This document shows, piece by piece, positions 25,982-38,172 of a stretch of DNA of 64,000 nucleotides; the stretch's first letter is position 1, and every line of letters starts with the position of its first letter. The notes under the pieces are model-generated. The model saw nothing but the letters and a program-made list of their open reading frames with translations, was not told where the DNA came from and made no database searches. Origin of the DNA: Microbacterium foliorum (lineage in GTDB: Bacteria > Actinomycetota > Actinomycetes > Actinomycetales > Microbacteriaceae); contig NZ_CP031425.1 in NCBI RefSeq assembly GCF_003367705.1, positions 930,001-994,000 of the forward strand, in the 5' to 3' direction. The position numbers were made by a program, and so were the translations under genes.

Positions 25982-27244
25982 ATGACCTCATTCACGCGCT
26001 CGCGCAGCGCCCGATTCCTCGCGGGAGTCGCGCTGCTCAGCGTCTCGGCGATCGTCGTCGCAGGCTGCAGCAGCACCCCCTCGGATGACTCGTCCGACGG
26101 CGGCGGCAGCACTTCCGCCGCCGATCTGACTCTCAAGCTGGGCTCGCTGCTTCCGCAGACCGGCTCGCTGGCGTTCCTGGGCCCGCCCATGGAGTCCGGC
26201 GTGGGCCTCGCGGTCAAGGAGATCAACGACGCCAAGGCGGGTGTGACCATCGACCTCACCGCCGAGGACGAGGGCGACACCGACACCAAGGCCTACGAGA
26301 CCTCGATCACCAAGCTCCAGGGTGCCGGCGTCTCGGCCATCGTGGGTGCCGCGGCATCCGGTGTCTCCAAGCTGATCCTCGACGGAAACGTCAGCGCAGG
26401 CATCCTGCAGATCTCCGCCTCGAACACCTCGCCCGACTTCACCGCGTGGGACGACGACGGACTCTACTTCCGCACCGCCCCCAGCGACCTGCTGCAGGGT
26501 GAGGTGCTCGGCAACCTGATCGCCGAGGACGGCGCCAAGTCGCTCGGCATCATCTACCAGAACGACGCGTACGGCACCGGCCTCGACGCGGCGATCAAGG
26601 AGACGTTCGAGGGCACCGGCGGCGAGGTCGTCGCCGAGGCGTCGTTCAACGTCGGCGACGCGCAGTTCGACGCACAGGTCGAGACGATCAAGGCGCAGAA
26701 CCCCGACGCGGTCGCGATCGTGTCGTTCGACCAGTTCAAGACCCTCGCGCCGCTGCTGGTGAACGCCGGCATCTCCGCCGACAAGTTCTACCTCGTCGAC
26801 GGAAACCTGTCGGACTACGGCGACGAGATCCCGGTCTCGCTCGAGGGTGCACAGGGCACGAAGGCCGGCCCCGCGCTCGCCGACGACTTCACCGACCGTC
26901 TGCAGACGTACTGGACGGGTGAGGGCAACAGCGAGGTCAAGGACTTCACCTACGCGGCCGAGGCGTACGACGCCGTCGTGCTCGTGGCGCTGGCGTCGCT
27001 GGCCGCAGACTCCACCGAGGGCGCGGACATCGCGGCCAAGATGCAGGAGGTCTCGGGCGGTTCGGGCGACGGCGAGAAGTGCACCAGCTTCGCCGACTGC
27101 GCCAAGATCATCAACGACGGCGGAACGGCCGACTACGACGGCTACTCCGGTGACGTCACGTTCGACGAGGCGGGCGACCCCCAGGGGGCCTCGATCGGCA
27201 TCTACAAGTACGGTGCCGACAACATGATCGAGCGCACCAACTGA
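25982..27244 (+). CDS. Branched-chain amino acid-type ABC transporter substrate-binding lipoprotein (LivJ/LivK-like)
   Basis: 420 residues from ATG 25982, preceded by AAGGGAG. The signal peptide ends in the lipobox VAGC with Cys29 as the lipidated residue, followed by a Ser/Asp/Gly linker. KLGSLLPQTGSLAFLGPPMESGVGLAVKEIN is typical of the Leu/Ile/Val-binding (type I periplasmic-binding) fold. It is probably the receptor for the permease/ATPase operon livH-M-G-F, which lies immediately downstream but on the opposite strand, converging on it. Ligand may be branched-chain amino acids or a related compound such as urea. Confidence 0.85.
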   Translation: MTSFTRSRSARFLAGVALLSVSAIVVAGCSSTPSDDSSDGGGSTSAADLTLKLGSLLPQTGSLAFLGPPMESGVGLAVKEINDAKAGVTIDLTAEDEGDTDTKAYETSITKLQGAGVSAIVGAAASGVSKLILDGNVSAGILQISASNTSPDFTAWDDDGLYFRTAPSDLLQGEVLGNLIAEDGAKSLGIIYQNDAYGTGLDAAIKETFEGTGGEVVAEASFNVGDAQFDAQVETIKAQNPDAVAIVSFDQFKTLAPLLVNAGISADKFYLVDGNLSDYGDEIPVSLEGAQGTKAGPALADDFTDRLQTYWTGEGNSEVKDFTYAAEAYDAVVLVALASLAADSTEGADIAAKMQEVSGGSGDGEKCTSFADCAKIINDGGTADYDGYSGDVTFDEAGDPQGASIGIYKYGADNMIERTN

Positions 27245-27275
27245 TCATCGGTCACCGCACCTGCTGATCGCACAT

Positions 27276-27310
27276 ACGAAGGCCCCGGACGCTGCATCCG
27301 GGGCCTTCGT
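27276..27310 (+). terminator. Terminator of the livJ-like gene
   Basis: ACGAAGGCCCCGGA at 27276-27289 pairs with TCCGGGGCCTTCGT at 27297-27310 around a 7-nt loop. It is symmetric and could act in both directions between the convergent units. Confidence 0.85.
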
Positions 27311-27370
27311 CGTGCGTGCCCGCGTAGGGACCGCCCGCCGTCGGGACACGTCCGGCGTCGGGACACGCGA

Positions 27371-27400
27371 GAGGGGCGGATGCCGCAGCATCCGCCCCTC
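27371..27400 (-). terminator. Terminator of the livHMGF operon
   Basis: GAGGGGCGGATGC at 27371-27383 pairs with GCATCCGCCCCTC at 27388-27400 around the loop CGCA, 15 nt after the livF stop on the minus strand. Confidence 0.85.
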
Positions 27401-27414
27401 TTCGTCTGTGCCGC

Positions 27415-28170
27415 TCAGGCGGCGTCGGTGCCCAGCGTGCCCAGGTACAGACCGATCACCTTCGGGTCGTTGAGCAGGTCGCGTCCGCTGCCCTCGTAGG
27501 CGTCCCTGCCCTGGTCGAGCACGTAGCCGCGGTCGCAGATCTGCAGGCAGCGCCGGGCGTTCTGCTCGACCATGATGGTGGTGACTCCGGCCTTGTTGAT
27601 GTCGGAGACCCGGATGAACGCGTCGTCCTGACGCACCGGGCTGAGACCGGCCGACGGCTCGTCGAGCAGCAGCACCGACGGGTTCATCATCAGGGCGCGC
27701 GACATCGCGACCATCTGCCGTTCACCGCCCGACAGAGAGCCCGCGCGCTGCTTGAGGCGCTTCCCCAGCTCGGCGAAGATGCCGGTGACGAACTCGAGCC
27801 GCTCTGCATACGCCTTGGGGTTCTGGTAGAGCCCCATCTGCAGGTTCTCCTCGATGGAGAGCGAGGGGAACACGTTGTTCGTCTGAGGGACGAACCCGAC
27901 GCCGCGTCTGACGAGCTTGTCGGCCTTGAGGCCGACGATGCTGTCGCCGTTCAGGGTGATCTCGCCGTCGCGGACGTTCACGAGGCCGAAGATCGCCTTC
28001 AGCAGAGTCGATTTGCCGGCGCCGTTCGGACCGATGATGCCGATCAGCTCGCCCTTGCGGGCGACGAGGTTGGCGCCGTTGAGGATGTTCACCCCCGGGA
28101 GGTACCCGGCGTGCACGTCCTTCAGCTCGACGACGACGTGGTCGTTCTTCACAGATGCGTCATCGCTCAT
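27415..28170 (-). CDS. livF: ABC transporter ATP-binding protein LivF
   Basis: 251 residues. Walker A GPNGAGKST near residue 49, Q-loop VPQTNNVFPSLSI, signature LSGGERQM, Walker B LLLDEPSAGLSP and the H-loop region replaced by IMVEQNARR, which is the LivF form. It is the last gene of the operon and overlaps livG by 4 nt. It powers import together with LivG. ATG start. Confidence 0.92.
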   Translation of the reverse strand: MSDDASVKNDHVVVELKDVHAGYLPGVNILNGANLVARKGELIGIIGPNGAGKSTLLKAIFGLVNVRDGEITLNGDSIVGLKADKLVRRGVGFVPQTNNVFPSLSIEENLQMGLYQNPKAYAERLEFVTGIFAELGKRLKQRAGSLSGGERQMVAMSRALMMNPSVLLLDEPSAGLSPVRQDDAFIRVSDINKAGVTTIMVEQNARRCLQICDRGYVLDQGRDAYEGSGRDLLNDPKVIGLYLGTLGTDAA

Positions 28171-29169
28171 GCGCGTCCCTCCTGGGTGTCTTCGGCGGCG
28201 CCGAGCTCTGCCTCGGCCTCTGCTTCGATCTGCTCGCGCAGCTTCACGGCCGCGGTGTCGGCGAGCACCGGGATGCGGCCGGTCACCGCACCGAGATCGA
28301 CGTCCTGGTGCGCACCGAGGTACGCGTCCACGACGGCCGGATCCTCCATGACCTCCTCGGGCGGGCCCTCGGCCACCACGCGCCCCTCGGCCATCACGAC
28401 CACCCAGTCGGCGATATGACGCACCATGTGCATGTCGTGCTCGACGAAGAGCACGGTCATGCCCTGGTCCTTGAGGTCGAGGATGTGGTCGAGCAGCGAC
28501 TGCGTCAACGCCGGGTTGACGCCGGCCATCGGCTCGTCGAGCATCACCAGCGTCGGGTCGCTCATCAGCGCCCGTGCCATCTCGAGCAGCTTCCGCTGGC
28601 CTCCCGACAGCGCGGCGGCGAAGTCCTTCTCCTTGGCGTCGAGCTTGAAGCGGGCGAGGAGCTCACGCGCCTTCACCTCGATCTCCTGGTCCTGCTTTCG
28701 CCACAGGAACGGGAACAGGCTCGACCAGAATCCCTCGCCGCGCTGATTCGGGGCGCCGAGCTTCATGTTCTCGAGCACCGTCAGCAGCGACAGCGACTTG
28801 GTCAGCTGGAACGTGCGCACCTGGCCCATCCGCGCCACCTTGAAAGAGGGCACGCCCGACAGATTCGTGCCGTCGAACGACCACGACCCGCTGTTCGGCT
28901 TGTCGAACCCGCACAGCAGGTTGAACAGGGTCGTCTTGCCCGCGCCGTTCGGTCCGATCAGGGCGGTGATGGCGCCGCGCGGGATCTCGACGTGATCCAC
29001 GTCGACCGCGGTCAGGCCGCCGAAGCGGCGCTGTACGGCATCGACGACGAGGATCGGGTCGACCTTCGCGACCCCGGGGGCTGCAGGCCCCTTCGTGAGT
29101 CCCGTGGTCTTGGGGCGCCGGATGCTGCCGGTGGAGGGCGCCACTGCGGCGCTCTCGTCGGGGGTCAGT

Positions 29170-29180
<11 letters not shown>
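28167..29180 (-). CDS. livG: ABC transporter ATP-binding protein LivG
   Basis: 337 residues with the LivG pattern: Walker A GPNGAGKTTLFNLLCGF, signature LSGGQRKLLEMARAL, Walker B MLDEPMAGVNP and VLFVEHDMHMV. Extra residues are present at both ends: about 38 at the N-terminus before the ATPase core and about 50 acidic residues at the C-terminus. The proposed start is a rare TTG at 29180 overlapping the livM stop, with GGGAG upstream. A later start is not excluded, because the first 35 residues are low in conserved sequence. Confidence 0.9.
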
Positions 29181-33269
<4,089 letters not shown>

Positions 33270-33280
33270 GCGACACGAAG

Positions 33281-33312
33281 AAGGGGCCGGATGCGATCGC
33301 ATCCGGCCCCTT
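33281..33312 (+). terminator. Terminator of guaB
   Basis: Bases 33281-33312 form a perfect 32-bp palindrome whose arms read AAGGGGCCGGATGCGA and its complement, beginning 11 nt after the guaB stop. Confidence 0.9.
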
Positions 33313-33362
33313 CGTCGTTGCCCGCGAAGACGCCCGTATATGCGAGTATCTAGTTACAACCG

Positions 33363-33440
33363 CTCGACTTCCCCTCGAGCTCCCGGCGCGAAGAGCGCAG
33401 GGGGTGGCACGCCGGATCCCCAGTCCGGCAGGGGACCTCC
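33363..33440 (+). promoter_or_regulatory. Possible structured leader of the REC-deacetylase/glycosyltransferase operon
   Basis: Three consecutive hairpins can be drawn: CTCGA 33363-33367 with TCGAG 33375-33379; GCGC 33386-33389 with GCGC 33395-33398; and GGGGGT 33400-33405 with ACCTCC 33435-33440 enclosing CCGGA 33412-33416 with TCCGG 33424-33428 and a symmetric 6x6 internal loop. The first loop (TCCCC 33370-33374) can also pair with GGGGA 33431-33435 as a pseudoknot. I do not recognise a riboswitch class, and chance folding in GC-rich DNA is possible. Confidence 0.4.
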
Positions 33441-33458
33441 CCATTGAGAGCCGCACAC

Positions 33459-34502
33459 ATGCCTCAGGATGCCCCACGCGTCCTGGTCGTCGATGACGAC
33501 CCCGACGTCGCCCTTCTTGTGAAGACCGTTCTCGAGAGACGAGCCGGATGCGAGGTCGTGCTCGCCCACGACGGACGCACCGCCGTCGAGCGACTCTCGA
33601 CGTTCACTCCCGATGTGGTCGTGACCGACATCGAGATGCCCGGCCTCGACGGACTCGAGCTGCTCGCCGAGCTGCGCCAGGCCGATCCGCGCCTTCCCGT
33701 GATCGTGATGACCGCCCACGTCTCCGTCGAGTACGCGGTCTCGGCGCTCCGCGCCCAGGCCGACGAGTTCCTCACCAAACCGCTCGACAACGCCCGTCTG
33801 GTCGAGGCCGTCACGCGGCTCGTCGCGGAGGGACGCGCGCGCAAGGAGGCGAGCCGCCCGCGCGAGGTCGTGCTCGCGATCGGTGCGCACCCCGACGACG
33901 TCGAGATCGGCGTGGGCGGCCTGCTCGCCGCCCACGCCCAGGCGGGCGACGAGATCACGATCCTCACGCTCTCCCGCGGGGCACGCGGCGGAGACGCCGA
34001 GAGCCGCCAGCACGAGTCGCTCGCCTCCGCCGAGATGCTCGGGGCGAGACTGTTCGTCAAAGACCTCGTCGACACGGAGATCTCCGGCGGCGGCGCCACC
34101 GTGCGGCTGATCGAGGAGGTCGTCGCGGAGGTCCAGCCGACCATCGTCTACACGCACTCCTCGAATGATCGGCACCAGGACCACCGCGCCGTCAGCGAGG
34201 CGACCATCGCGGCCACCCGCCGCGTCGGGACCGTCGCGTGCTACCAGAGCCCCTCTGCCACCATCGACTTCCGCCCGACCCGCTTCGTGCGCATCGATCA
34301 GTACATCGGGCACAAGCTGCGTCTGCTCGAGTGCTTCGGATCGCAGACGGCGACCCGCGACTACCTCGAGCCGGAGTTCGTCACCGCGACGGCGCGATAC
34401 TGGTCGCGCTTCGGCGGGGGAGTGGCGATCGAGCCGCTGGAGGTCATCCGAGAGACCGCCGAGTTCATCGGCGCCCACGAACTCACACGTCTGGAGAACT
34501 GA
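33459..34502 (+). CDS. Response-regulator receiver domain fused to a PIG-L-family deacetylase
   Basis: 347 residues from ATG 33459 (TTG 33444 is also in frame). Residues 7-125 are a complete receiver: acidic pocket D12-D14, phosphoacceptor D57 in VVVTDIEMPGLDG, T85 and K107. No DNA-binding domain follows. From residue 135 the protein is a PIG-L/GlcNAc-deacetylase-type zinc hydrolase with AHPDD at 143-147 and HQDH at 239-242, the family metal ligands. Such enzymes remove acetyl groups from GlcNAc-containing substrates. Phosphorylation of D57 presumably switches the hydrolase. First gene of a seven-gene overlapping operon that also encodes a kinase. Confidence 0.85.
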   Translation: MPQDAPRVLVVDDDPDVALLVKTVLERRAGCEVVLAHDGRTAVERLSTFTPDVVVTDIEMPGLDGLELLAELRQADPRLPVIVMTAHVSVEYAVSALRAQADEFLTKPLDNARLVEAVTRLVAEGRARKEASRPREVVLAIGAHPDDVEIGVGGLLAAHAQAGDEITILTLSRGARGGDAESRQHESLASAEMLGARLFVKDLVDTEISGGGATVRLIEEVVAEVQPTIVYTHSSNDRHQDHRAVSEATIAATRRVGTVACYQSPSATIDFRPTRFVRIDQYIGHKLRLLECFGSQTATRDYLEPEFVTATARYWSRFGGGVAIEPLEVIRETAEFIGAHELTRLEN

Positions 34503-35491
34503 TGACCGCACGCGTACTCGTCACCGGAGCAGGCGGACCCGCCGGTGTCGCGGTGATCCGCTCGCTGCTTCGGCGCTCCGACCTCGAGGTCTTCGCCGCC
34601 GACATGGACGGCTGGGCGAGCGGGATCTACCTGGTGCCCGCGTCGCACCGGCGGCTCGTCCCCCCGGGTCGCGACGAGGACTTCGTCCCCGCGATCACGC
34701 GGATGGTCGCCGACGACCGCCTCGATCTCGTGATCTCGACGGTGGACGTCGAGCTGATCGCCCTCGCCGGACGCCGAGACGAACTCGCTCCCGCCGTGCT
34801 CGCCGCCCCCTCGCAGGACACCCTCTCGGTGGCACTCGACAAGATGCTCCTCGCCGAGCGGTGCGCGCCGACCGGGCTCACCCCGCGCACGGTGCTCGCC
34901 GGACCCGATGCGCAGGCTGTGGACTGGGAGTTCCCGGTGTTCGCCAAGCCGCGCCAGGGCGCGGGCAGCCGAGGGATCCGGCTGGTTCCCGACCGTGCCG
35001 CCCTCGACGAGCTCCCGACCGATGAGGGACTCATCGTGCAGGACTTCCTCCCCGGCGAGGAGTACTCGGTCGATGTGATCGCCGACGCCTCGGGAGCGGT
35101 CGTCGCCGCGGTGCCGCGCACCCGTGCCAGGGTCGACTCCGGTGTCGCGATCGCCGGACGCACGGTGCACGACGCCGAGCTCGAGGATGCCGCCGCCGAG
35201 ATCGCCAGGGCGATCGGTCTGGTCGGTGTGGCCAACGTGCAGCTCCGCCGCGATCGCGCCGGGCGTGCCGTGCTGCTCGAGGTCAATCCGCGATTCCCCG
35301 GAGCGCTCCCGCTCACCATCGCGGCGGGCGTGGACATCCCCTCGCTGGTCGCCGACCTGTTCCTCGGCCGCGACCTCCCCGCGACGGTCGCGTTCCGCGA
35401 GGTCGCCTCGGTGCGGTACCTGGAGGACATCATCGTCGAGGTCGACGACATCCTCATCTCCGATCACGCGGGGCACCAGGAGGAGCTGTGA
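34502..35491 (+). CDS. ATP-grasp family ligase
   Basis: 329 residues from ATG 34502, overlapping the previous stop by one base (TGATG). The N-terminal ARVLVTGAGGPAGVAVIRSLL is a Rossmann-like pre-ATP-grasp domain; the middle has VFAKPRQGAGSRGIRLV (ATP-binding lysine and Gly-rich loop) and LIVQDFLPGEEYSVDVI; the metal site is VLLEVNPRFPGALPLTIAAG with the E-x-N-x-R motif. It resembles carbamoyl-phosphate-synthase-like ligases that join a carboxylate to an amine via an acyl phosphate. The substrate is unknown; a role in decorating a glycan or its precursor is inferred from context. Confidence 0.82.
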   Translation: MTARVLVTGAGGPAGVAVIRSLLRRSDLEVFAADMDGWASGIYLVPASHRRLVPPGRDEDFVPAITRMVADDRLDLVISTVDVELIALAGRRDELAPAVLAAPSQDTLSVALDKMLLAERCAPTGLTPRTVLAGPDAQAVDWEFPVFAKPRQGAGSRGIRLVPDRAALDELPTDEGLIVQDFLPGEEYSVDVIADASGAVVAAVPRTRARVDSGVAIAGRTVHDAELEDAAAEIARAIGLVGVANVQLRRDRAGRAVLLEVNPRFPGALPLTIAAGVDIPSLVADLFLGRDLPATVAFREVASVRYLEDIIVEVDDILISDHAGHQEEL

Positions 35492-36201
35492 CCCACCCCC
35501 TGCTGCGCGGCGACCACCACGTCCACTCGACGTTCTCGGACGACGCCGTCTCGACGCTCGCCGAGAACGTCGCGGCGGCCGCTGCGGTGGGACTCGAGAC
35601 CGTCCGCCTCGTCGATCACGTGCGCCGGTCGACGACCTGGGTTCCCGAGTACCTCGAAGCCGTGCACGCGCTGCAGGTGCCCGAGGGGCTGACGGTGCTC
35701 ACGGGCGTCGAGGCGAAGATCCTCGACGCGTCGGGCGAGCTCGACATCCCCGCGCTGCCTCGCGGAATCGACCGCATCCTGATCGCCGACCATCAGTTCC
35801 CCGGGCTCGACGGGCCCCTCGGCCCGTCGGCGGTGCGGGAGCGCATCGCCGAGGGCTGGTCGACCGACGACGTGCTCGACCAGTTCGTCGCGGCGCTCAT
35901 CGCGGCGATGCAGCGCCACCCGGGCAATCAGCTCGCGCACTGCTTCTCGCTCCTGCCCAAGATCGGTCTGTCCGAAGACGATCTGGGGGTCGAGCGCATC
36001 GGCGCGTGGGCGGCGGAGGCCGCCCGGACCGACACGATGGTCGAGGTCAACGAGAAGTGGGTGTGCCCGGGGGTGACCGTGCTCGATGCGCTGCGCGACG
36101 CCGGAGCCGTCATCGTGGCATCGACCGACAGCCATGTCGCCGCCGACGTCGGTCGCTATCCGCGTCTCACCGCACTCCTCGACGGCGGGGACGCACCCTG
36201 A
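35488..36201 (+). CDS. PHP-domain metal-dependent phosphoesterase
   Basis: 237 residues, GTG start overlapping the ATP-grasp gene by 4 nt. The PHP metal ligands are present: GDHHVHSTFSDD at residues 8-19, LVDHVRR, TGVEAKIL, ADHQFPG, and near the end STDSHVAADVG. The layout matches histidinol-phosphatase-like PHP enzymes that cleave phosphomonoesters. His biosynthesis is unlikely here given the neighbours, so a sugar-phosphate or glycan precursor is a better guess. Confidence 0.82.
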   Translation: MTHPLLRGDHHVHSTFSDDAVSTLAENVAAAAAVGLETVRLVDHVRRSTTWVPEYLEAVHALQVPEGLTVLTGVEAKILDASGELDIPALPRGIDRILIADHQFPGLDGPLGPSAVRERIAEGWSTDDVLDQFVAALIAAMQRHPGNQLAHCFSLLPKIGLSEDDLGVERIGAWAAEAARTDTMVEVNEKWVCPGVTVLDALRDAGAVIVASTDSHVAADVGRYPRLTALLDGGDAP

Positions 36202-37688
36202 TGCCCGTCCTGAACGGTGTCGAGACCGCGGTCGTGGTCGTCCTGCTCCTGTGTGTGCTGGTGGGCACGCTCCCGGTGATCAACACCGCGCTGCAGTTCC
36301 TCGTCCTGCCCCTGCACGCATTCCGCAACCACTACGGCAAGGCCGTGCCGTACCACCCGACGGTCGCGGTCCTGATCCCCGCGTGGAACGAGGGTCTGGT
36401 ACTCGGCCAGGCGATCGATCGACTGACCCAGCTGGAGTACCCGGCAGATCGACTGCGCATCTTCGTCATCGACGACGCCTCGACCGATGACACTCCCGCA
36501 GTGGTCGCGGCCAAGGCTGCGGCGTACCCGGGGCGCGTGGTGCATCTGCGGCGAGACCAGGGCGGTCAGGGCAAGGCGCATACCCTGAACCACGGCCTCG
36601 ATGTCGTGCTCTCGGACGACTGGACCGAGGCCGTGCTCATCATGGATGCCGACGTCATCTTCGCGCGCGACTCGCTGCGGAAGATGAGCAGGCACCTCGC
36701 TGATGAGAAGGTCGGGGCGGTGACCGCGTACATCGCGGAGGGCAGCCGCGACCGCAACTACCTCACGCGCTTCATCGCGATCGAGTACGTGATCAGCCAG
36801 CTCTCGGCGCGCCGCGCCCAGAACGTGGGCGGCGCGATCGCCTGCCTCGCCGGCGGAGCGCAGCTGCACTCGCGCGCGAACCTCGAGGCGATCGGCGGAC
36901 GGATCCCGGTCGGCACTCTCGCCGAGGACACGATGACCACCTTCGAGGGGCAGCTGGCCGGGCGGCGGATGGTCTTCGAGCCGCACGCGGTGGTGCTGGC
37001 AGAGGAGCCGCGCGCCATCGACGGCCTCTGGAAGCAGCGCCTGCGCTGGGCCCGTGGCAACGTGCAGCTGACATCGATCTACCGGCATCTGTGGTTCCGC
37101 CCGAGCACGGTGCACAACCTGGGCAGCTTCGCGTTCGGGCTCGCGTGGTTCACGATCCTGCTCCTTCCGGCGTTCATGATCCTCGCGGCCTCCGCACTGC
37201 TCGTGCTGCTGCTCCTGCACAGCGACATCGCAGAGTTCGTCTTCCGGTTCATGTGGATCTTCGCCGCCTGCGTCCATCTCTTCTCGATGCTGTTTGCGGT
37301 GCAGCTCGACGCCCGGATCGGTCGCCAGTCCTGGCGCGAAGCCCTCATGTTCCCCGGCCTCGGTGCGCTGTTCCTGATGGCGGTAGCCCTGTTCCCGTGG
37401 CTCTTCGAAGCGGGGCTGAGCGAGCTCGGATTCGCGTTCACCGACGAGACGCGGTGGGGCTGGGCGGTGGTGTTCTATCTGTGGGGGCCACTCTCGCTGC
37501 TCGGGGTCTGGCTCGCGCGCGCGGTCGAGCCCCTGCCGGGCGGACGGTTCTTCGCGGGACTGCTGATCTATGTCTGCGGATACGGCTCGCTGCTGTGCGC
37601 CATCACCGTCGACTCGTACATCAAGGAATGGCGTCACGCCGACGCCGTATGGATCAAGACCGAGAAGATCGGACGGGTCGACTCATGA
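36201..37688 (+). CDS. Membrane GT2 processive glycosyltransferase (PgaC/IcaA/cellulose-synthase-like)
   Basis: 495 residues from ATG 36201, overlapping the PHP stop by one base. One N-terminal helix (about 8-35), then a GT-A domain with LIPAWNE, DD 91-92, the DAD motif 149-151, the catalytic base in AEDT 241-244 and QRLRW at 279-283. Four or more helices follow from about residue 295. D, DxD, ED and QxxRW together define processive polysaccharide synthases. With a PIG-L deacetylase in the same operon, a partly deacetylated GlcNAc-type polymer is an attractive but unproven product. Confidence 0.87.
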   Translation: MPVLNGVETAVVVVLLLCVLVGTLPVINTALQFLVLPLHAFRNHYGKAVPYHPTVAVLIPAWNEGLVLGQAIDRLTQLEYPADRLRIFVIDDASTDDTPAVVAAKAAAYPGRVVHLRRDQGGQGKAHTLNHGLDVVLSDDWTEAVLIMDADVIFARDSLRKMSRHLADEKVGAVTAYIAEGSRDRNYLTRFIAIEYVISQLSARRAQNVGGAIACLAGGAQLHSRANLEAIGGRIPVGTLAEDTMTTFEGQLAGRRMVFEPHAVVLAEEPRAIDGLWKQRLRWARGNVQLTSIYRHLWFRPSTVHNLGSFAFGLAWFTILLLPAFMILAASALLVLLLLHSDIAEFVFRFMWIFAACVHLFSMLFAVQLDARIGRQSWREALMFPGLGALFLMAVALFPWLFEAGLSELGFAFTDETRWGWAVVFYLWGPLSLLGVWLARAVEPLPGGRFFAGLLIYVCGYGSLLCAITVDSYIKEWRHADAVWIKTEKIGRVDS

Positions 37689-37828
37689 CCGAAGCACCTT
37701 CACGCAGCGCCGAAGAGGAGGAGATCGCGACGGATGCCCGCCGCGAGAAGCGCCTCATCCCGCAGGCGCTTCGCGCTCTCGGCATCGTCGTGGTGATCGT
37801 CATCGTGCGAGAGCTGCTGCTCCGATGA
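37685..37828 (+). CDS. 47-residue single-helix membrane protein
   Basis: ATG 37685 overlaps the glycosyltransferase stop by 4 nt, and the TGA at 37826-37828 overlaps the next start by 4 nt, so translational coupling argues for a real gene. The first 27 residues are charged (SAEEEEIATDARREKRL); the rest is one hydrophobic helix (ALGIVVVIVIVRELLLR), probably with the acidic end in the cytoplasm. It may be a small subunit of the glycosyltransferase or a link to the kinase, similar in concept to accessory subunits of PNAG and cellulose synthases. No homology is claimed. Confidence 0.65.
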   Translation: MTEAPSRSAEEEEIATDARREKRLIPQALRALGIVVVIVIVRELLLR

Positions 37829-38172
37829 GCGAGCGGCCGCTGGCCCTCGTCGTCGAGGACAGCCCGGACCAGATGGCTCTGCTGCGGAGGTACCTGGACC
37901 GCGAGGGCTTCGACGTGCTCTCCGCGGTCGATGCCGAATCCGCGATCTCGGCCTTCGCGGACATCTCGCCCCTCGTGGCCGTGATCGATCTGCTGCTTCC
38001 CGGCATCACCGGCGCCGAGTGCGCACGCCTCGTGCGGGCGCGCTTCCCCGAGTGCTATCTGATCGTGAGCTCGGTGCTCGATGAGGCCGACTATCCCGAT
38101 GCGGATGCCGCGCTGCCGAAGCCGATCGTCGGCGCGGACCTTCGACGACTGCTCGCAGAGGTACGCCGATGA
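37825..38172 (+). CDS. Stand-alone response-regulator receiver protein
   Basis: 115 residues, a receiver domain and nothing else. Acidic pair E11-D12 in LVVEDSPDQ, phosphoacceptor D55 in VAVIDLLLPGITG, and the conserved Lys in ALPKPIVG near residue 97. Single-domain receivers usually relay phosphate or act allosterically on a partner. It overlaps the kinase gene by 4 nt, which makes that kinase the likely phosphodonor. It may work in a relay with the receiver fused to the deacetylase in this operon. Confidence 0.87.
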   Translation: MSERPLALVVEDSPDQMALLRRYLDREGFDVLSAVDAESAISAFADISPLVAVIDLLLPGITGAECARLVRARFPECYLIVSSVLDEADYPDADAALPKPIVGADLRRLLAEVRR

